A stretch of DNA of 64,000 nucleotides from Bubalus kerabau (lineage: Eukaryota; Chordata; Mammalia; Artiodactyla; Bovidae), in the NCBI RefSeq assembly GCF_029407905.1, contig NC_073646.1, positions 10,310,001 through 10,374,000 on the forward strand, read 5' to 3'. The notes beneath the pieces are model-generated. The model made no database searches, was not told the DNA's origin, and saw only the letters and a list, made by a program, of their open reading frames with translations. The position numbers were made by a program, and so were the translations under genes. Positions 63,135-64,000 of the stretch are shown here, piece after piece (position 1 is the stretch's first letter; the number at the start of each line of letters is the position of its first letter).

Positions 63135-63592
63135 TATCTATCCACCCATCCGTTCATTTATCCACCTATGTACCCATCCATCCATCCATCCACCCATCCA
63201 TCCATATATCCAACTTTGTACCTATCCATCCATCCATCTATCCATCCATCCATATATCCACCTATGTACCCATCCATCCATCCACATATCCACCTACGTA
63301 CCCATCCATCCACCCATATATCCACCTATGTACCCATCCATCCATCCACCCATCCATCCATATATCCACCTTTGTACCTATCCACCCATCAATCCACCTT
63401 TGTACCTATCCATCCATCAATCCATCCATATATCCACCTACATACCCATCCATCCATCCATATATCCACCTACATACCCATCCATCCATATAACCACCTA
63501 CGTACCCATCCATCCATCCACCCATCCATCAATATATCCAGCTTTGTACCTATCCATCCATCCATATATCCACCTATGTACTCATCCACCAT
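63135..63592. repeat. (ATCC)n tandem repeat with higher-order units
   Basis: About 450 bp of CATC/CATCC units are interspersed with a repeated longer phrase, ATATATCCACCTATGTACC and variants. The phrase recurs every 40-75 bp. The YPSIHPSIHP-type frames are artefacts of the repeat. Confidence 0.97.
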
Positions 63593-63639
63593 GACCCACC
63601 CATCTTGTATTGCCCCACGGGCATGGCTTAGTTTCATTG

Positions 63640-64000
63640 AGTTAGACAAGGCTGTGGTCCTAGTGTCATGGTGGAGAGATCTGACAGAATGTGGTCCACT
63701 GGAGAAGGGACTGGCAAACCACTTCAGTATTCTTGCCTTGAGAACCCCATGAACAGTATGAAAAGGCAAAATGATAAGATACTGAAAGAGGAACTCCCCA
63801 GGTCAGTAGGTACCCAATATGCTACTGGAGATCAGTGGAGAAATAACTCCAGAAAGAATGAAGGGATGGAGCCAAAGCAAAAAGAATACCCAGCTGTGGA
63901 TGTGACTGGTGATAGAAGCAAGGTCCGATGCTGTAAAGAGCAATATTGCATAGGAACCTGGTATGTCAGGTCCATGAATCAAGGCAAATTGGAAGTGGTC
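63640..64000 (+). mobile_element. BovB LINE 5' region, running off the window
   Basis: CCACTGGAGAAGGGACTGGC, CATGAACAGTATGAAAAGGC, AGATCAGTGGAGAAATAACT and GAATCAAGGCAAATTGGAAG match the BovB 5' region upstream of the endonuclease. This copy may extend far past the edge, and it is the only one here with this end in sense orientation. Confidence 0.85.

Larger units (their letters stand above)
48182..64000 (-). other. TEKT5: Presumed TEKT5 upstream intron
   Basis: The region from the penultimate exon's acceptor to the window edge holds no other tektin exon that I could recognise in translated frames or short unique stretches. Short exons could have been missed. If none exists, the intron exceeds 15.8 kb. 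Confidence 0.55.

Noticed and set aside
63135..63592. CRISPR-like spaced repeats
   Set aside because: The units are variants of ATCC without unique spacers, and the genome is mammalian.
63168..63752. 194-codon plus-strand frame rich in YPSIHPSIHP repeats
   Set aside because: It is the translation of the ATCC tandem repeat and has no independent coding evidence.

Overview
The window is vertebrate nuclear DNA from a ruminant, most likely cattle or a close bovid. The evidence is dozens of Bov-tA/Bov-A2 SINEs, many BovB LINE (RTE) fragments, artiodactyl CHR-type SINEs, artiodactyl L1 3' ends and a short mariner fragment, on top of older mammalian layers (MIR, L2, MER5A, MLT1, Tigger, hAT). There are no bacterial operons, no ribosome binding sites and no CRISPR array. 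Nearly all long open frames are repeat-derived or chance frames.

One protein-coding gene is clearly present. The last two coding exons of a tektin, read as TEKT5, lie on the minus strand at 48181-48027 and 44977-44761. The upstream exon carries the tektin signature RPNVELCRD. The exons join in frame through a phase-2 intron of 3049 bp, and two AATAAA signals follow the stop. No further TEKT5 exon was recognised between 48182 and 64000, so that part is read as intron. From memory, the human order on 16p13.13 is EMP2 - TEKT5 - NUBP1. The left 44 kb would then be the spacer toward EMP2, but no EMP2 exon was recognised. That placement is inference.

Layout: 1-7.7 kb holds L2, MIR, MLT1 and SINE copies with unique gaps. 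7.7-10.1 kb holds two antisense L1 insertions at one target site. 10.1-21 kb is mixed spacer with a CpG-rich patch at 12.2-12.4 kb, MLT1 LTRs, BovB copies and a small piggyBac-like MITE. 21-29 kb has a BovB with an inverted 5' piece, an unclassified inverted repeat, and a Tigger inside an older repeat. 29-38 kb is GC-rich spacer with a short CpG-island-like patch at 33.4-33.6 kb. 38-44 kb contains L1 and two BovB insertions. 44.6-48.2 kb is the TEKT5 3' end. 48.2-64 kb is intronic, with a four-deep transposon nest, a larger piggyBac-like element, more BovB, simple repeats, and a BovB 5' region running off the right edge.

The most interesting points are the piggyBac-like family seen as a large copy plus an internally deleted derivative, the unclassified 95-bp inverted repeat near 22-23 kb, a SINE 47 bp from a TEKT5 splice acceptor, and near-identical BovB direct repeats flanking the terminal TEKT5 exons. 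All repeat family names rest on recalled consensus sequences and were not confirmed by a database search.
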